Shown piece by piece: positions 19,663 to 27,329 of a DNA stretch of 36,603 bases. Source of the stretch: a virus; IMG/VR virus record IMGVR_UViG_3300032246_000935, positions 1 through 36,603 of that record. One strand, written 5' to 3'. The position numbers were made by a program, and so were the translations under genes. The notes beneath the pieces were generated by a model that was given only the letters and a program-made list of their open reading frames with translations, made no database searches and was not told the DNA's origin. The stretch's first letter is position 1, and each line of letters opens with the position of its first letter.

Positions 19663-19956
19663 TTATCCTAATACAATTTTCTTTTCTGGTACTTTAATTC
19701 CAGTTGTTGCTTCTAAATATTTCATTCTTACGTTATCTTCTGTCTCGGCATAAAGACTAACACTACTACTATTTAGTGTAAATTTACCCTTTGGATCTGC
19801 GGTAAACATACTAGGAACTAATCCCATACCCTGTTGACTAGGAGCAATACTTACGGGTTCTTCAATAATGATATTATCTCTGGTAATTTCAACTACTTTA
19901 GTAATCAATTCTTCACCGCTATTTAATTTAAATGTATAAACTTTTCCAACTTGCAT
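19663..19956 (-). CDS. Conserved small phage protein (97 aa), Sm-like beta-barrel candidate
   Basis: A 97-residue beta-rich protein. VGKVYTFKLNSGEELITKVVE and NIIIEEPVSIAP look like the strand pattern of Sm/LSm-like or small beta-barrel proteins that many T4-type phages encode; this is a fold guess from pattern. It has no cysteine and no membrane segment. Its ATG overlaps the grx stop (TAATG) and it ends one base before PAAR, so it links the nucleotide-metabolism genes to the structural genes. Function unknown. Confidence 0.7.
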   Translation of the reverse strand: MQVGKVYTFKLNSGEELITKVVEITRDNIIIEEPVSIAPSQQGMGLVPSMFTADPKGKFTLNSSSVSLYAETEDNVRMKYLEATTGIKVPEKKIVLG

Positions 19957-20186
19957 TATGTGCTTTCTGTTAATTTTTGTCTGAGTTCTGTAAACCCACC
20001 CACAAGTTCTCCGTCTAGGAAGATTTGTGGAACCGTGCGGGCAGTTGGAACTGCCTCTAATAATTCTTCTTTAGTGTAACCATCACCAATTTTCTTTTCT
20101 TCAAATTCTATTCCCTTACTTGACAACAATGCTTTCGCTTGGTCACAATAAGGGCAGTGGTACTTACTCCATACTATTGCTTTCAT
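19956..20186 (-). CDS. Glutaredoxin
   Basis: A 76-residue thioredoxin-fold protein. It has the dithiol active site Cys11-Pro-Tyr-Cys14 after the first strand, the cis-Pro53 motif (TVPQIF) and GG near 63-64, all of the glutathione site. Its size and CPYC match bacterial Grx1/NrdH-type reductants of ribonucleotide reductase. It lies 11 bases after nrdB in the same operon, so it most likely recycles the NrdA C-terminal cysteine pair. T4 nrdC encodes the equivalent. Start ATG at 20186. Confidence 0.95.
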   Translation of the reverse strand: MKAIVWSKYHCPYCDQAKALLSSKGIEFEEKKIGDGYTKEELLEAVPTARTVPQIFLDGELVGGFTELRQKLTEST

Positions 20187-20197
20187 ATTATTTCCTT

Positions 20198-21301
20198 TTA
20201 TAAACTTGGTAGTTGGTCGTAATCAAGTGATTCACTCATTACGCCCAATACATAATTGGTTGATTCATTTTCTTGTAGTGCTGTCTGCTTTTTGCTTGTA
20301 TCACTATGTTTATTGAACCACGGTATAGGAGTACTTTTTGGGCTATTGCCTTGATACTTAATACCAATATCTTTCAATGCACTTACTGCTGTATAATCAA
20401 CAAAATCTTTCAATACATTAGCATTCAACCCAATGACTGGGCCTTTGTTAAACAAATAGTCTGCCCAGGCTTTTTCTTCAGCAATCACTTCTGCATACAA
20501 TTGATAAACTTCACCTTCGCATTCCCGTTTTGCTTTGGCAAATCTTTCATCTTCTTTTACAACTTGATTGATGATATATGCAGTCCAGCCTTTGTGTAAT
20601 AGTTCATCTTGCAATATCAAACTAATGATGTTACCATTACCAATAAAGATTTTGTTCTCAACCATTGCCAAACTTGTAGCAAAACTTACCATGAATCTAA
20701 ATGCTTCTAGTGCATAACTAGCATTCAATGCTAACCATATTGCTTTAATATGATTTTCTTCACTTACTGTTTTTGGATTGATTTCTTTAAAACAGTTTAG
20801 TTCATGTAGTTTATCATAATACTTCCCCACACTACTAGCCATATCTACAATTTCTTGTGTGTCATGTATGGTATTGAAAACATCTTTAGGTACATTATAG
20901 ATGTTACGAATGATATGACTATAACTCTTACTATGAATGTTTGTCTCAAAGAAGCCCCAATTATACATCAATGCTTCTAGTTCTGGTATACTACAAACAG
21001 GTGTAAACACTTGTGTTGGACCACGCCCTTGCAAACTATCTAGTGCTGTTTGACGTAACAAGTTGCTAGTAAAGATATGTCTAACTGCTTCACTAGCTTC
21101 TTTGAAGTCATTGGCATCTTTAGTCAATGATATTTCTTCTGGTTGCCAAAAGAATCCTCTTGCAGTACTATCAAAGTCTGCTAGCTTTTTATACTTTACT
21201 TCTTCAAAACGTTGAATAGTAACTGGACCCATTGGGTCTAGAAACATCTTACGATTTAAATAGTCTGTTTTTGTGGTTAGGTTATATTGTGCTTTACTCA
21301 T
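20198..21301 (-). CDS. nrdB: Ribonucleotide reductase class Ia, small subunit
   Basis: A 367-residue beta subunit that houses the di-iron centre and tyrosyl radical. Aligning by eye to E. coli NrdB, the ligands are Asp88 (LDSLQGRGP), Glu119, His123, Glu199 (ALEAFRF), Glu233 and His236 (QDELLH), with radical Tyr127 (HSKSYSHIIRNI). Unlike E. coli, where Glu115 and His118 are three apart, Glu119 and His123 are four apart because of an extra Asn. The C-terminus (SLDYDQLPSL) provides the tail that docks on NrdA. ATGA overlap with nrdA ensures balanced synthesis. It supplies dNTPs for phage replication. Confidence 0.96.
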   Translation of the reverse strand: MSKAQYNLTTKTDYLNRKMFLDPMGPVTIQRFEEVKYKKLADFDSTARGFFWQPEEISLTKDANDFKEASEAVRHIFTSNLLRQTALDSLQGRGPTQVFTPVCSIPELEALMYNWGFFETNIHSKSYSHIIRNIYNVPKDVFNTIHDTQEIVDMASSVGKYYDKLHELNCFKEINPKTVSEENHIKAIWLALNASYALEAFRFMVSFATSLAMVENKIFIGNGNIISLILQDELLHKGWTAYIINQVVKEDERFAKAKRECEGEVYQLYAEVIAEEKAWADYLFNKGPVIGLNANVLKDFVDYTAVSALKDIGIKYQGNSPKSTPIPWFNKHSDTSKKQTALQENESTNYVLGVMSESLDYDQLPSL

Positions 21302-23616
21302 AATTTACAACTTTCGCAATCTTCTTCATCATCAAAATCTATTGGTTCCAACATTGTTGGGGCTATTTCATCGGGTGCTTTACTACCTTGTTTGTTAATC
21401 AAACTATAATAGAAAGTTTTCAAGCCCCACATATGTGCTTGCATCAAGTTCTTTGCTATCAATGTAGTCGGGACTTTACGACCCTCAAAGTGTGCAGGAT
21501 TATAGAATGTATTAGTACTTATGCTCTGGTCGATGTATGCTGCTAGTACACTTGCAGTCTTTAGGTAACCATCACAGTCTTTTTGTTCCCACATCAATTG
21601 ATATTTGTTTTTTAGTTTGTGATACTCTGGAACAACTTGTGTGAAACTACCTGCTTTACTTTCTTTAACACTAATCAAACTCATTGGCATTTCAATACCG
21701 TTTGTGCTATTGATAACTACACTACTTGATTCTACGGGAGCGATAGCCATTTGCGTAGCATTACGTACACCATACTCTTTCATATTAGCACGTAATGTTT
21801 CCCAATCAAGTTCTGGAGTAAAGTCAGTTAATTGATTAACGCCATTAGCACGTAACTCCCAGGGAAATATACCTTGACCATAACGTGTTTTATCACTGCC
21901 TTCACACTTACCACGTTCTTTGGCAAGTTCTACACTTGCTTCTGTTAGATAGTATGCCAAGTGTTCTGCCCAAGTCTTGACTTCAGCTAATGCATCTTTC
22001 TCACCATACTTTAAGCTACGCTTTGCATGCCAGTATGCTAAGTTAGTGACACCAATGCCCAATGGACGAATCTCATCGTTGCTTAACTTAGACTGTATGG
22101 AAAGAAAGTCTTGGTAATCCAGTATATTGTTAAGACTCCTATGTAGAATGCGACAAGCGCGGCGCATATCTTCTGGATTACGGAAGGCTCCCCAATTGAT
22201 ACTTCCGAGAGTACAGAGTGCGATACGTCCTTCTTTATCGTCAAGTCTCTTAAATGATTTTGTTGGTAGTAGTATTTCACAGCATAAATTACTCTGGTAA
22301 ATTGTATGATACTCAGGATCAAATGGACCCTGCTTCATAACATTATCAATGAATACTAGATAAATTATACCTGTGTCTGTGCGTTCTTTTAGTATTCCAC
22401 TTTTGAATACCTCTTCGGCATTCATTGATTTTTTTCTCAAGTCTTTTCGTTTTTCGTATTTGGTGTAGAGTTCTTCGAACAACTGTGTATTTCTATAGAA
22501 GGCTTCATATAAATCGGGAACTTCGTTTGGGTCAAAGAAGGTGATGTTTTCTTTGTTTTTAAATCTGCGCCAGAACAATGCTGACAAGACGACCCCGTAG
22601 TCCATGTGTCGCACCCTGGTTTCTTCAGTTCCTTGATTGTTCTTAAGAACGATAAGATCGTCAAACTGATGGTGCCAAATAGGATAAAATACTGTAGCAC
22701 TTGCATTGCGAATACCTCCTTGACTGCAACTTCTTAAATCACCAAACCATTTCTTTAGAAATGGTATCATGCCAGTATGCATGATTTCTCCACCGCGAAT
22801 AGGTGATCCTAACGGGCGTAATCTTCCAATCTCTAATCCAATGCCAGCACGTTTGCTAGCATACTTAGCCATCATTTCTCCCGAAGCAAAGATACTGTCC
22901 AAATCATCGTCACTACGAATAAGCACACAACTACTGAATTGCTTGGTTGGAGTTCCCAAGCCAGCCAGCACAGGGGTAGCCAATGTAAAAAGACCATCAC
23001 TAGCAGCATTGTAGTATTCTTTGATGTATCTGATTCTTGCTGTGTTTGGTTCTTCACTGTGAAAAACTGTAGCTGCTGCAACCATGTAACGAATTTGAGG
23101 TGTTTCATAGATTTCTTTTGTTGAACGATTCTTTACTAGATACTTTTCAATGAGTTGTTCAATGGCGGCATAACTATATGTCTCATCCTTAGAATGATCT
23201 ATTAGGTCATTCATCTTGTTCCAGTCTTCTTCAGTATACCATTCTAGTAATTCACTTGTATATAATCCAGTGGCTACGTTCTTTTTAACGATATCGTAGA
23301 GGTGGGGAGGTTCGTATGAGCCATATACATCTTTACGCAACATACTCATACGTTGCTTACCAGCTACATATTGATAGTTTGTGTGACCAACTTCTGGATT
23401 TGCTTCTACGTCAATCAAATCAACGATTGCCCGTAATGTTATATTATCTATTTGACTTGTAGTGATGCCATCATAAAAGTGTAGTTGAGATTTAATCTCA
23501 ATCATGCTTGGGCTTACGTCTGCTATTCCGTTACATACTTTTGCTACTTGGGCTTGCCATTTCTCTAGCATCAACGGCTCTTTTTTACCATTACGCTTTA
23601 AGACATTTATAATCAT
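21298..23616 (-). CDS. nrdA: Ribonucleotide reductase class Ia, large subunit
   Basis: A 772-residue alpha subunit that reduces ribonucleoside diphosphates. An ATP-cone-like region (1-90) precedes the catalytic barrel. Active-site residues are all present: Cys230 (QFSSC), Asn443-x-Cys445-x-Glu447 (SNLCCE), Cys468 (IALCTL), the radical-transfer Tyr736/Tyr737 (TFYYS) and the C-terminal redox pair Cys767/Cys770 (CESCKL). Length is near E. coli NrdA (761). It is the first of nrdA-nrdB-grx. The ATG at 23616 has AGGTG upstream. A TATAAT overlapping the previous stop (about 23627) with ATGACT 16 bases before it may be a weak promoter. Confidence 0.97.
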   Translation of the reverse strand: MIINVLKRNGKKEPLMLEKWQAQVAKVCNGIADVSPSMIEIKSQLHFYDGITTSQIDNITLRAIVDLIDVEANPEVGHTNYQYVAGKQRMSMLRKDVYGSYEPPHLYDIVKKNVATGLYTSELLEWYTEEDWNKMNDLIDHSKDETYSYAAIEQLIEKYLVKNRSTKEIYETPQIRYMVAAATVFHSEEPNTARIRYIKEYYNAASDGLFTLATPVLAGLGTPTKQFSSCVLIRSDDDLDSIFASGEMMAKYASKRAGIGLEIGRLRPLGSPIRGGEIMHTGMIPFLKKWFGDLRSCSQGGIRNASATVFYPIWHHQFDDLIVLKNNQGTEETRVRHMDYGVVLSALFWRRFKNKENITFFDPNEVPDLYEAFYRNTQLFEELYTKYEKRKDLRKKSMNAEEVFKSGILKERTDTGIIYLVFIDNVMKQGPFDPEYHTIYQSNLCCEILLPTKSFKRLDDKEGRIALCTLGSINWGAFRNPEDMRRACRILHRSLNNILDYQDFLSIQSKLSNDEIRPLGIGVTNLAYWHAKRSLKYGEKDALAEVKTWAEHLAYYLTEASVELAKERGKCEGSDKTRYGQGIFPWELRANGVNQLTDFTPELDWETLRANMKEYGVRNATQMAIAPVESSSVVINSTNGIEMPMSLISVKESKAGSFTQVVPEYHKLKNKYQLMWEQKDCDGYLKTASVLAAYIDQSISTNTFYNPAHFEGRKVPTTLIAKNLMQAHMWGLKTFYYSLINKQGSKAPDEIAPTMLEPIDFDDEEDCESCKL

Positions 23617-23626
23617 TCTACACCTA

Positions 23627-24064
23627 TTATATTTTTTTATTTATTTTAGTCATATCTATGTGACTAGCCATTGTGAAATCGTTTAGACTATTACTTATGA
23701 CCGTATTAGGGTAGTAATTACATATATATTTTGCGCTATCAACCATGACTAAGGCACATTCTTCACTATTATCGTCTATTGCTAGGCAAAAGTCAATGTC
23801 TTTGATGCCCACTAATCGCAGAGTATAGACCATTCCTAGCCCTCTAGCGATTTGACAGTAGTTATTTTCTACCAATAAATCCCATGGTCCGGGCCAGTTA
23901 TCTATATCATTTGGGTGTAGATAGTGATTAACTAGTGGTGCTTTTTGCCACCAGTTATCTATTGCTAGACAAGATGTTTTTATGTCACTATCTTCTAGGG
24001 ATTTTCTTAAGTCGTACCAACTCTTAAGTCTTGCTTCGTAGTTTAATTGAAATACATTAGTCAC
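23627..24064 (-). CDS. Conserved T4-type phage protein (145 aa) upstream of nrdA
   Basis: A 145-residue soluble protein rich in Trp, Asp and Asn. The core WPGPWDLLVENNYCQIARGLGMVYTL (from about residue 57; a Cys within) and an earlier LAIDNWWQKAP form a pattern I recall in aquatic T4-like phages, function unknown. The start is a GTG at 24064 because no ATG precedes the conserved part. An AATAAATG late-like box lies at 24076-24083. Its stop overlaps a possible nrdA -10 element. The position suggests a link to DNA precursor metabolism, but that is not proven. Confidence 0.7.
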   Translation of the reverse strand: MTNVFQLNYEARLKSWYDLRKSLEDSDIKTSCLAIDNWWQKAPLVNHYLHPNDIDNWPGPWDLLVENNYCQIARGLGMVYTLRLVGIKDIDFCLAIDDNSEECALVMVDSAKYICNYYPNTVISNSLNDFTMASHIDMTKINKKI

Positions 24065-24094
24065 TCTCTACTTATCATTTATTGATAATGATGT

Positions 24095-25687
24095 TTAGAA
24101 AGTTATTGAACCAGAGCCTGTGAATATATAAACTCTATATCCATCAACTGTTGAATATATTGGACTACCTGTAGTAGCACTAGCAGCATTGAATATTGCT
24201 GGATAACGGAATACAGTTATGCCTGAACCGCCGCTGTTTGATGTGGAAGTGTACCAGTGACCTCCTCCACCTCCACCTGTATTAGTTCCTGCTCCACCTG
24301 TTGTAGCATTATTATAGCCTGTTCCCATTGCACCAATTGTGGTTCCCAGTCCTCCCTGGCCACCGCCGGCGCCGCCTGGTGCGCCTGTTACAGCACTAGA
24401 GGAGCCGCCGCCACCACCTGCCCAATAATAACTTGTTCCGGTTATAGCACTAATTGCGCCTATGCCGCCACTACCAGAGGTGATGTTACCTCCCCCGCCG
24501 CCAACTCCGCCGGCGCCACCGCCACCACCACCAGTTTGTCCGGCAGCAAACCCTAACCCACCGTCATACCCCTGACCCACAAATCCGGCACCAACAGTGC
24601 CACCGCCACCGCCGCCCCCGCTTCCGCCGTATACTCCGTTAGGGTATGAACTATATCCGCCACCGCCACCGCCGCCATATGATGTTACTGTGTATATAGG
24701 TTCAAGCGTTTGTGATGTTGCTGAATTATAATTTGTTATAGCAAGATTATAACTTGATGAATCTTTGAGATAATTAGCACCATATACTGTATTCAACAAT
24801 AAACTTGTTTGTGTTCCTGTAACAGCAGCACTTGGACTACCATTAACATTTGCTGCTTGAGTAGCAGTTAGTACGTTTCTACTTGGAGTAAAGTTACTTG
24901 TATATACAGCAACCCCTTTAACAACTCTTAAATTAGAAAAATAAAAGTTTCCTAGTGAGGAATTAAATTTTCCTATTTGTATTGGAGTGCCGGGAGTCGT
25001 TCCGCCGTTACTGTAATCGTTAGCGCATGATTGTGTTGTGCCTACTTGATTACCATTGAGAAACATTCGTAAGTCAGTGCCGCTTCTAGTAACTGCTATA
25101 TGATACCAGGCAGATGTTATTAAAGGAACTGTTGGTGCAAATGTATAAGATGTTGTCGGTCCTCCGATATAACTATACCACGCAAGTAATCCGTTAGCAA
25201 AATGTAGGGACCAAACACAATTCAAACCAGGACCGCCTGTGGCACCCAGACCAAATACTATCATAGGGTTGACAACATCTGAAGTGTATGAAATAGCACT
25301 AAAATTAAACCAGCCTTCTACAGTAAAATCTCCAGTACCAAATTCAAATACTGAATTGTTAGGAGTAGTTAAGTATTGATTTGATCCATTTAAATATACA
25401 CTACCAGACTTTACTATATCAATATCATTAACAAAACTTGAGTTACCCCCGGCGCCGCCGGCCGCGTATGTGCTGGGCGCTGCTGCACCTGCAGCACCGA
25501 CTGTTGTAGTAATAGTTGCGCTAGCTGGTATATTGTAGGTTCCAGTTAAAAATCCACCTCCACCTCCCCCAGCCAGTGTGCCGCCTCCACCTCCGCCTGC
25601 AACCAATAGATATTCTATTGAGGTGGGGTATGGTGGAAGAGATATCTCCATTCCCGGGCCAATGTCAAGTCCTGATTCTATATACAT
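24095..25687 (-). CDS. Tail fibre/adhesin with LamG-like and glycine-rich domains (530 aa)
   Basis: A 530-residue virion adhesin. Residues 25-85 are glycine-rich. Residues 95-268 form a laminin-G/concanavalin-like domain (TVEGWFNF, WYHIAVTRSG, LFLNG-type and [15 protein letters not shown] motifs) expected to bind glycans. Residues about 340-480 are a second polyglycine region like the polyglycine-sandwich adhesins of T-even gp38. The end GYRVYIFTGSGSITF recurs in the protein at 26141. LamG copies closely similar in the last motif occur three times in the fibre at 32190-36603, so domains are shuffled between genes. It would recognise the host surface at the fibre tip. ATG at 25687. Confidence 0.8.
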   Translation of the reverse strand: MYIESGLDIGPGMEISLPPYPTSIEYLLVAGGGGGGTLAGGGGGGFLTGTYNIPASATITTTVGAAGAAAPSTYAAGGAGGNSSFVNDIDIVKSGSVYLNGSNQYLTTPNNSVFEFGTGDFTVEGWFNFSAISYTSDVVNPMIVFGLGATGGPGLNCVWSLHFANGLLAWYSYIGGPTTSYTFAPTVPLITSAWYHIAVTRSGTDLRMFLNGNQVGTTQSCANDYSNGGTTPGTPIQIGKFNSSLGNFYFSNLRVVKGVAVYTSNFTPSRNVLTATQAANVNGSPSAAVTGTQTSLLLNTVYGANYLKDSSSYNLAITNYNSATSQTLEPIYTVTSYGGGGGGGYSSYPNGVYGGSGGGGGGGTVGAGFVGQGYDGGLGFAAGQTGGGGGGAGGVGGGGGNITSGSGGIGAISAITGTSYYWAGGGGGSSSAVTGAPGGAGGGQGGLGTTIGAMGTGYNNATTGGAGTNTGGGGGGHWYTSTSNSGGSGITVFRYPAIFNAASATTGSPIYSTVDGYRVYIFTGSGSITF

Positions 25688-25697
25688 GATTTTTACT

Positions 25698-26096
25698 TTA
25701 TGGTAATGGGGTATGAACTATTGGATCTGGTTCAACTGGTGTAGTATCAATAGCGTCCCAGGATAATGTTTCTTCATTCCAACTATACATCGTATTTGCT
25801 TTTGCTTTTGGCATTGCTTTTGGCGATTTCCATAAGCATGTAGCTTCATCTAATTTCCAACTGTTATACGGCTGAGGTGGGATAAAAGCGTCACGTTCAC
25901 TATCATAACTATATCCAACACCAGCATAATTCTTACGTAATGGGTCGCCACCTAAGCGATGTTCTCCACCATATGTGTTATAACTTGTTTGTACCCAAGA
26001 ATTAGGAGAACCAAATAGACCACTGTCTATTACATCTTGTTCTGCCACTATTACTTGAGTTACTGTTCCATTCTCTATTCTTGCGAAATGACTCAT
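25698..26096 (-). CDS. Conserved marine/freshwater phage protein (132 aa)
   Basis: A 132-residue protein that starts MSHFARIENGTVTQVIVAEQ and contains QTSYNTYGGEHRLGG, LRKNYAGVGYSYD and RDAFIPPQPYNSWKLDEATCLW. I remember this pattern as common among tail-fibre-region genes of aquatic T4-like phages, with no established function. It is Trp/Tyr-rich and beta-like. The first 20 residues look like a strand-turn domain that may attach to other fibre parts. The ATG at 26096 has AGGAG upstream and an AATAAATA late-like box at 26117-26124. It sits between two glycine-rich adhesins, so it is likely structural or an adhesin chaperone. Confidence 0.75.
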   Translation of the reverse strand: MSHFARIENGTVTQVIVAEQDVIDSGLFGSPNSWVQTSYNTYGGEHRLGGDPLRKNYAGVGYSYDSERDAFIPPQPYNSWKLDEATCLWKSPKAMPKAKANTMYSWNEETLSWDAIDTTPVEPDPIVHTPLP

Positions 26097-26116
26097 TTTA
26101 TATCTCCTATAGTGTA

Positions 26117-26124
26117 TTTATTAA
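26117..26124 (-). promoter_or_regulatory. Late-like box AATAAATA
   Basis: One mismatch from TATAAATA, 20 bases before the ATG at 26096, with TAGGAG in the leader. Confidence 0.4.
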
Positions 26125-26140
26125 AAATAATGATTTATGT

Positions 26141-26998
26141 TTAGAAAGTTATTGATCCTGAACTAGTGAATGTATAGATTCTATATCCACCTGTTACTGT
26201 AATTGTTGGACTACCTGTTGTTGCTGATGCTGCTGCATATGAATCAGGATAACGAATAATTACTATACCACTTCCACCGGCTGCTCCGTCAACACCGCTA
26301 CCACCTCCGCCACCACCTCCGCCGGTATTTGCTAAACCAGCAGTGCTAATACCAGCACTATTCAGCGAATTTCCGCCGCCGCCGCGGCCACCATTAGAAT
26401 TACCTCGAATATACCAAGCACCACCACCACCGCCGCCGCCAAAGTATCCTTTGCCAGATGAGGGTAAAGTTGAGTTTGATGCGTCAGTTCCATAACTATC
26501 AAATATTGAAATTAATGTACCAAACCCGCCTTGAGATCCACCTGTAGAATCGTAATCAAATCCAGGAGATCCATCACCGGCGCCTGCACTACCGAATCCG
26601 TTGGCAGGCCAACCATATCCACCTAAAAATCCAGAACCAGATGTACCTGCCCAGACTGTGGGATAGTATGCCCCGTTTGCACTGTTGATACCGTATCCTC
26701 CTCCCTGTGCAGTAATACCACCAATTGAAGAAGTTGTCCCTGCTGTAGCGATTGTACTTCCGGAAACTAATCCGCCTGTGCCACCGGCACCAACTACTAT
26801 AGCCAAAGTAGATCCAGCAAGAGAAGGGATTGAAAGAGAACTATATAATACCTCCCCGCCGCCTCCGCCACCGCCACCATTAAAAGTGCCTGATCCATAC
26901 CCTGCACCACCACCACCGGCAACTACTAAGTAAACTGAAGTTGGAGGGGATATCCCTAAAGTAAACCCGCTAGTAAGTGTCATCCCTTGCAAGAGCAT
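26141..26998 (-). CDS. Glycine-rich adhesin (285 aa)
   Basis: A 285-residue protein made largely of polyglycine blocks separated by short strands (about 28-55, 65-80, 185-250). It begins PPTSVYLVVAGGGGAG and ends GGYRIYTFTSSGSITF, both also in the 530-residue protein at 24095, so the two are relatives and this one lacks the LamG insert. Polyglycine sandwiches form the tip of gp38-type adhesins, where surface loops decide host range. It overlaps nothing but lies one base from the next gene. The ATG is at 26998. Likely a fibre tip or an alternative adhesin. Confidence 0.75.
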   Translation of the reverse strand: MLLQGMTLTSGFTLGISPPTSVYLVVAGGGGAGYGSGTFNGGGGGGGGEVLYSSLSIPSLAGSTLAIVVGAGGTGGLVSGSTIATAGTTSSIGGITAQGGGYGINSANGAYYPTVWAGTSGSGFLGGYGWPANGFGSAGAGDGSPGFDYDSTGGSQGGFGTLISIFDSYGTDASNSTLPSSGKGYFGGGGGGGAWYIRGNSNGGRGGGGNSLNSAGISTAGLANTGGGGGGGGSGVDGAAGGSGIVIIRYPDSYAAASATTGSPTITVTGGYRIYTFTSSGSITF

Positions 26999-26999
26999 C

Positions 27000-27317
27000 T
27001 TAACTAACCCAAGGTAAAGGTAATGCTACGACTGGGGGATTTGATAGATTAGATAGTTGAGCAGCAACAACTGCTTCAATCGCAGTTTGATCTACTGTTG
27101 ACCATACCCAACTTAATACTTCTTCTTGTGTTAACTCTGAGTATGGCGTGAAATTAGCAGGGTCAAAACTAAAAATATTTATATCATATTGGTCAGCAGA
27201 ATTTGTACCGTCTGTTCCAATACACTTCCAACTAACTTGTACAACCACATCAGTATACCCGTCTACTTCTGGTAAACAAGTCATATTTGTTATAGACCAT
27301 GTATATGTGTTTGCCAT
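27000..27317 (-). CDS. Conserved small phage protein in fibre region (105 aa)
   Basis: A 105-residue beta-rich protein. MANTYTWSITNMTCLPEVDGYTDVV-like N-terminus and VSWKCIGTDGTN form the part I recall as recurrent in aquatic phage tail regions, possibly a DUF7936-type family; identity is unverified. The C-terminal half holds a helix with several Ala/Gln (TAIEAVVAAQLSNL) and ends PWVS. Two cysteines (about 14 and 32). The ATG at 27317 has AGGA upstream. It stands between the 1609-residue fibre and the glycine-rich adhesin, so it may cap or join fibre segments. Confidence 0.7.
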   Translation of the reverse strand: MANTYTWSITNMTCLPEVDGYTDVVVQVSWKCIGTDGTNSADQYDINIFSFDPANFTPYSELTQEEVLSWVWSTVDQTAIEAVVAAQLSNLSNPPVVALPLPWVS

Positions 27318-27329
27318 CTTATAATCCTA

